From Clostridiales bacterium (lineage in GTDB: Bacteria > Bacillota > Clostridia > Lachnospirales > Lachnospiraceae), in the NCBI GenBank assembly GCA_012520815.1, contig JAAYNM010000086.1, positions 1 to 54,252 of the forward strand: a DNA stretch of 54,252 nucleotides. Reading direction: 5' to 3'. Below the pieces are notes generated by a model. The model was not told the origin of the DNA. It made no database searches and saw only the letters and a program-made list of their open reading frames with translations. The position numbers and the translations under genes are program-made. Shown here in pieces: positions 50,857 to 54,252 of this stretch (position 1 is the first letter of the stretch; each line of letters opens with the position of its first letter).

Positions 50857-52629
50857 TTACATCTTAGGCAAAATATATTTTTCTTTAAAGAGATTATATT
50901 TTTCCTTAAATTCTGCATTATCATGTTTAACATAATCGAGATATTCGTGTGTTTCATATTCATTTTCATCTACTTGAATAAGACATACAGCAACATTAGA
51001 GCAATGATCCGAAATTCTCTCAAAGTTTGTTGTTATATCAGAGAAAATAAAACCTAGTTCAATTGTACACTTATTTTCTGCAAGTCTTCTTATATGACGA
51101 TTTTTGAGTTCATCACTTAGATTATCAATAACCTCTTCCATTGGTTCAATAATACTTGCCACAACCATATCTTTTTCTTCAAAAACTACAACGGTGGACT
51201 CTACGATGTCTCTAATCGCTTTTGAAAAAACTTTTAATTCTTTATTTGCTTCTTCTGAAAAAACAAGCTTTTTCTCATGCATCTCTTTGGATGCTGCTAA
51301 AAGGTTCACAGCATGATCTGCAATTCTTTCAAAATCTCCGATACAGTGTAGAAGTTCTGTTAAAACTCTACTGTCGCTTTCCGAAAGATTACGACTACTT
51401 ATTTTAACAAGATAAGTTCCAATGCGATCTTCATACTTGTCCACACGATTTTCAAGCTCTACTACATCCTTGGCTATTTCTTCATCGTAGTTCTCAAGTA
51501 AAGACATCGCCTTAAACAGACATTCTTTTGAATGATAAGCCATACTTATTGTAACTTTTCTAGCTTGATCTATAGCATATGATGGTTGGTCTAAGAAACG
51601 TAAATCTAATGCTCTGAAATCATTATCAACTTTTTTAGCTTTTTCATCATCTTTGTCATTTCTAATTGTAAGTCTTGCAAGTTTCTCAAGACCTTTTGTA
51701 AATGGCAGTAATAACAGTGTAGCTCCGATATTAAAAGTACTGTGAAGGATAGCTATATCAGCTGGACTAACAACATCATCTAAAAATGCAAAATCAATAA
51801 ATGATGTCAAACTATAAAATCCTATCATAAATATGGCTACACCCATAAGATTAAAATACAAATGAACTAATGCTGTTCTCTTAGCATTTTTACTGGCTCC
51901 GATACTAGATATCATCGCTGTCACACAAGTTCCAATATTTTGACCTAAAACTATTGGAAAAACCATAGAATAGTTTAAAGAACCAGTAACGCATAATGCC
52001 TGTAATATACCTACAGATGCAGATGAACTTTGTATAATTGCAGTAAGTAACGCTCCCGCAACTACACCAAGTACAGGATTTGTAAACATTGTAAGCAAGC
52101 TAGTAAATGATGCATTATTAGCTAGAGGCTTTACAGCTGCAGACATAGTCTCCATACCAAACATAAGAATTGCAAATCCAATTAAAATATTACCTACATC
52201 CTTCATTCTCTCTTTTTTTGAGAACATAATCATTATAATACCGATAATTGCAAATATAGGTGAAAATGACGAAGGCTTTAATAGCTGTATTAATGTACTA
52301 TCGCTCTCAATTCCAGATAAAGATAATATCCATGATGTAGCTGTAGTTCCTATGTTAGCACCCATAATAATACTAATAGCTTGAGTAAGCTTCATTATGC
52401 CTGAATTAACGAATCCAACTACCATAACTGTAGTTGCCGAAGATGACTGAATAGCGGCTGTTACTACAGCTCCTAACAAAACACCTTTAATTTTACTAGA
52501 AGTAAGTTTTTCTAAAATCTTTTCTAATCTTCCGCCTGAAAGTTTTGCTAAACCATCACCAAGTGCATTCATTCCATATAAGAATAATGCTAAACCTCCA
52601 AACATAGTTAATACGCTAAAAATGTCCAT
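50857..52629 (-). CDS. Na/Pi cotransporter family protein with PhoU-like tail
   Basis: A 590-residue membrane protein. The two inverted halves of the NptA/SLC34-like transporter each have the QSSS motif: AAIQSSSATTVMVVGF (around 60) and AIIQSSSASVGILQAL (around 198). Eight or more membrane segments lie in residues 1-310; residues about 345-560 form a PhoU-like helical bundle (ECLFKAMSLLENYDEEI, LLHCIGDFERIADHAVNL). The family imports phosphate with sodium. It is the first gene of a run with the two-component pair, 21 bp ahead of the regulator. A sigma-A promoter with a PhoP-like box precedes it. Confidence 0.92.
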   Translation of the reverse strand: MDIFSVLTMFGGLALFLYGMNALGDGLAKLSGGRLEKILEKLTSSKIKGVLLGAVVTAAIQSSSATTVMVVGFVNSGIMKLTQAISIIMGANIGTTATSWILSLSGIESDSTLIQLLKPSSFSPIFAIIGIIMIMFSKKERMKDVGNILIGFAILMFGMETMSAAVKPLANNASFTSLLTMFTNPVLGVVAGALLTAIIQSSSASVGILQALCVTGSLNYSMVFPIVLGQNIGTCVTAMISSIGASKNAKRTALVHLYFNLMGVAIFMIGFYSLTSFIDFAFLDDVVSPADIAILHSTFNIGATLLLLPFTKGLEKLARLTIRNDKDDEKAKKVDNDFRALDLRFLDQPSYAIDQARKVTISMAYHSKECLFKAMSLLENYDEEIAKDVVELENRVDKYEDRIGTYLVKISSRNLSESDSRVLTELLHCIGDFERIADHAVNLLAASKEMHEKKLVFSEEANKELKVFSKAIRDIVESTVVVFEEKDMVVASIIEPMEEVIDNLSDELKNRHIRRLAENKCTIELGFIFSDITTNFERISDHCSNVAVCLIQVDENEYETHEYLDYVKHDNAEFKEKYNLFKEKYILPKM

Positions 52630-52669
52630 TTTCTGCTCCTAATCTGATTAATAAATTTCAACTCCCTAT

Positions 52670-52725
52670 AGTATAACTATTCTATATGTTAAAAGTCAAA
52701 AGCAAAATTGTTAAATCTACGTTAA
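52670..52725 (-). promoter_or_regulatory. Promoter with PhoP-box-like repeats ahead of the Na/Pi gene
   Basis: Minus strand TTGACT (52694-52699), 18-bp spacer, TATACT (52670-52675). Upstream, TTAACG (52720-52725) and TTAACA (52709-52714) are direct repeats of 11-bp period, the spacing of the Bacillus PhoP box (TTHACA-N5-TTHACA). A further TTAACA overlaps the spacer. Confidence 0.68.
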
Positions 52726-52728
52726 ATT

Positions 52729-54009
52729 CTAATTTTCATCTACAATATCTTCGTTAAGTTCTTTTCTAAATACATGTACTTTATCAATACGATTCTTTTC
52801 CATACTTTCTACTACTAGGGTCAGTTCTCTTGTTTCAACTATATCTCCAACCTTTGCAAGTCTATCTAGTTGCTCCATAATGAAGCCTCCTAATGATTCG
52901 TATTCATCTGATTCTATTTTATTTTTAAGCTTAAGTTTTTCATTCAAATCATCCAGTTTTATAAGACCATCTACCTGAAATTCATCTTCACTCACTAGTT
53001 TAATATCATCTTCCTCATCGTAATCATATTCATCACGTATCTCTCCAACAATCTCTTCTAGCAAGTCTTCTAGAGTAATTAATCCTACAGATGCGCCATA
53101 TTCGTCTAACACAATTATTATGTTGACAGAATCCTTTTTCATCTCAAGCATCAACTCTGAAAGTTTCTTATACTCATATGTATAAAATGCAGGGCGCAGA
53201 TAATTTCTTATAGAAAATTCACCTTCCCTTTCATAAAAAAGTAAATCCTTCATATTGATGATACCCACAACATTATCCGTAGATTCTTCAAAAACAGGTA
53301 TTCTCGTATATCTAAACTCTTTAAATAACTCAAGCAATTCATCATAGCCAGCATTGATATCAACCATACACATATCAATTCTAGGAATCATAACTTCTTT
53401 TGCTTCAGCATCACCAAAATCGAATACATTCTTTATCATCTCTCGTTCTTCACGCTGGATGACACCCTCTTCGTGGCTTACATCTACAATAGTTCTCAGC
53501 TCGTTTTCCGTAATGGTATTCTTATGTTTATTGGGATCATTTCCAATTAAAAGCATTACACCTCTTGCTAAAATATTTATAATAAATATTACAGGTGTAA
53601 GAATCCACATAATAGTCCAGACAACTCGAGCATACAATAGTGCAATTTTTTCAGAGTTCATAGATGCTGTCGTCTTTGGAGTTATCTCTCCAAATATTAA
53701 TATTACAATCGTTAAAATTCCTGTCGCTAAACTTACTGCATAATTTCCATATATATCTTGTGCTAATACTGTGGCAAGTGATGATGCTGAAATATTAACT
53801 ATATTGTTTCCAATAAGAATAGCACTAAGCATTTTTCCTTGATTGTCTATTACTTTTGTAAGTATTTTTGCCCTTTTATTTCCTTCGTCAACCAAGCTCC
53901 TAATTCTCATCCTATTCACTGTCGTAAGTGCGGTTTCTGCCGACGAAAAAAATGCCGATAGTGCAATTAAAACAATTAATACTATTACTTTTATTGCATT
54001 TCCGTTCAT
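52729..54009 (-). CDS. CNNM/CorC-like (hemolysin family) membrane protein with CBS domains
   Basis: A 426-residue member of the same family as 4215-5546, here with the standard N-terminus (SAFFSSAETALTTVNRMRIRSL, residues 18-39). DUF21 membrane domain with four segments to about 155, CBS pair (about 190-315, MIPRIDMCMVDINAGYDELLELF), then CorC_HlyC domain (about 325-410). A metal (Mg or Co) efflux role is the best inference. The gene ends 3 bp before the PhoP-like box of the next transcription unit. It has a perfect consensus promoter framed by an inverted repeat. Confidence 0.9.
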   Translation of the reverse strand: MNGNAIKVIVLIVLIALSAFFSSAETALTTVNRMRIRSLVDEGNKRAKILTKVIDNQGKMLSAILIGNNIVNISASSLATVLAQDIYGNYAVSLATGILTIVILIFGEITPKTTASMNSEKIALLYARVVWTIMWILTPVIFIINILARGVMLLIGNDPNKHKNTITENELRTIVDVSHEEGVIQREEREMIKNVFDFGDAEAKEVMIPRIDMCMVDINAGYDELLELFKEFRYTRIPVFEESTDNVVGIINMKDLLFYEREGEFSIRNYLRPAFYTYEYKKLSELMLEMKKDSVNIIIVLDEYGASVGLITLEDLLEEIVGEIRDEYDYDEEDDIKLVSEDEFQVDGLIKLDDLNEKLKLKNKIESDEYESLGGFIMEQLDRLAKVGDIVETRELTLVVESMEKNRIDKVHVFRKELNEDIVDEN

Positions 54010-54063
54010 AATATCTCCTCTTAAAACTTCATCGAATTATTTCTATTAGCTAATTATATGCTA

Positions 54064-54106
54064 ACAGAAATATTTAAATTATAAGTTAATTGCATATTTC
54101 TGTCAA
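54064..54106 (-). promoter_or_regulatory. Consensus promoter bracketed by an inverted repeat
   Basis: Minus strand TTGACA (54101-54106), 17-bp spacer, TATAAT (54078-54083). ACAGAAATAT (54064-54073) and its complement (54094-54103) form a 10-bp repeat whose arms lie over the -35 and just after the -10. The arms suggest repression or a looped operator. Confidence 0.72.
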
Positions 54107-54126
54107 TAAAGTCATACTTGAGTTTT

Positions 54127-54148
54127 CGCAGTTTTATCCACAACTGCG
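54127..54148. repeat. Hairpin enclosing a DnaA-box match
   Basis: CGCAGTT (54127-54133) and AACTGCG (54142-54148) enclose TTATCCAC; the DnaA-box sequence TTATCCACA starts at 54134. No clear T-run on the minus side, so terminator function for an outside gene is doubtful. Confidence 0.4.
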
Positions 54149-54218
54149 GATTTTATCAGTTTTACAATAAACAACTTTCAAAAAATGCCCAAAATATAAG
54201 GAATCCAGACTCTTTGTT

Positions 54219-54227
54219 TGGTATAAT
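54219..54227 (+). promoter_or_regulatory. Extended -10 promoter reading out of the window
   Basis: TGGTATAAT at 54219-54227 on the plus strand is an extended -10 element; no good -35 is visible. It probably belongs to a plus-strand gene beyond the end of the window. Confidence 0.45.
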
Positions 54228-54252
54228 TAAAGTGACAAAACAAAAACCAACT

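Noticed and set aside
1-54252. CRISPR arrays, insertion sequences or prophage
   Set aside because: No regularly spaced repeats, transposase, integrase or phage structural genes were seen on either strand.

Overview
The window is a chromosomal segment from an AT-rich, low-GC Gram-positive anaerobe, most likely a member of the Lachnospiraceae (Clostridia). The grounds are the set of families rather than a database match: a SCIFF six-cysteine peptide with its radical-SAM maturase beside secDF, a DUF5688 gene, Rex, a Re-citrate-synthase-like protein, the yqeG/nrdR pair, infC-rpmI-rplT with an attenuating leader, and clostridial-type -35/-10 promoters. Almost all genes lie on the minus strand. The plus-strand exceptions are efp, aroE, a YtrA-type ABC cassette and two tRNAs. 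I see no prophage, insertion sequence, CRISPR array or rRNA.

Layout: 0.1-3.3 kb holds a Tim44-like membrane protein, a decayed glycosyltransferase and an HMGL-type aldolase, perhaps the edge of an old polysaccharide locus. 3.4-5.5 kb holds yebC and a CNNM/CorC-like protein. 5.8-9.1 kb is the rex, coiled-coil gene, acpS, nnr operon. 9.1-11.3 kb is a citrate-synthase-like gene with its own GntR regulator, operator and promoter. 11.3-11.4 kb carries a tight cluster of DnaA-box matches. 11.6-19.4 kb runs mnmA, SNF2 helicase, Cache-PAS sensor, D,D-carboxypeptidase and arcC in one direction. 19.6-24.6 kb has rluF, ligA, metA and a single-pass membrane protein. 24.7-28.8 kb has tRNA-Arg, DUF5688, DUF2079 and efp. 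28.8-32.8 kb has a dinB-aroD-aroK operon behind a LexA box, and aroE divergent from it.

32.8-36.5 kb holds a HAD phosphatase, a membrane protein, a phosphodiester glycosidase and two divergent tRNA-Leu genes (AAG and CAG anticodons). 36.5-37.8 kb is the infC operon, with an AUU start codon and a terminator/antiterminator leader. 38.0-41.5 kb is a self-regulated YtrA/ABC cassette that abuts the stump of another ABC ATPase. 41.6-44.8 kb has yqeG, nrdR, a stump of a YlmC/YmxH sporulation gene and recJ. 44.8-48.7 kb is scfA-scfB-secDF. 48.7-52.7 kb is a Na/Pi cotransporter followed by a PhoP/PhoR-like two-component pair behind a PhoP-box-like repeat. 52.7-54.0 kb is a second CNNM/CorC-like gene.

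Most of the window is housekeeping. The more interesting layer is regulatory and decay-related: several intact promoter/operator modules can be read base by base, three gene stumps too short for normal gene callers remain in intergenic DNA, and the SCIFF precursor is a small gene that is easily missed.
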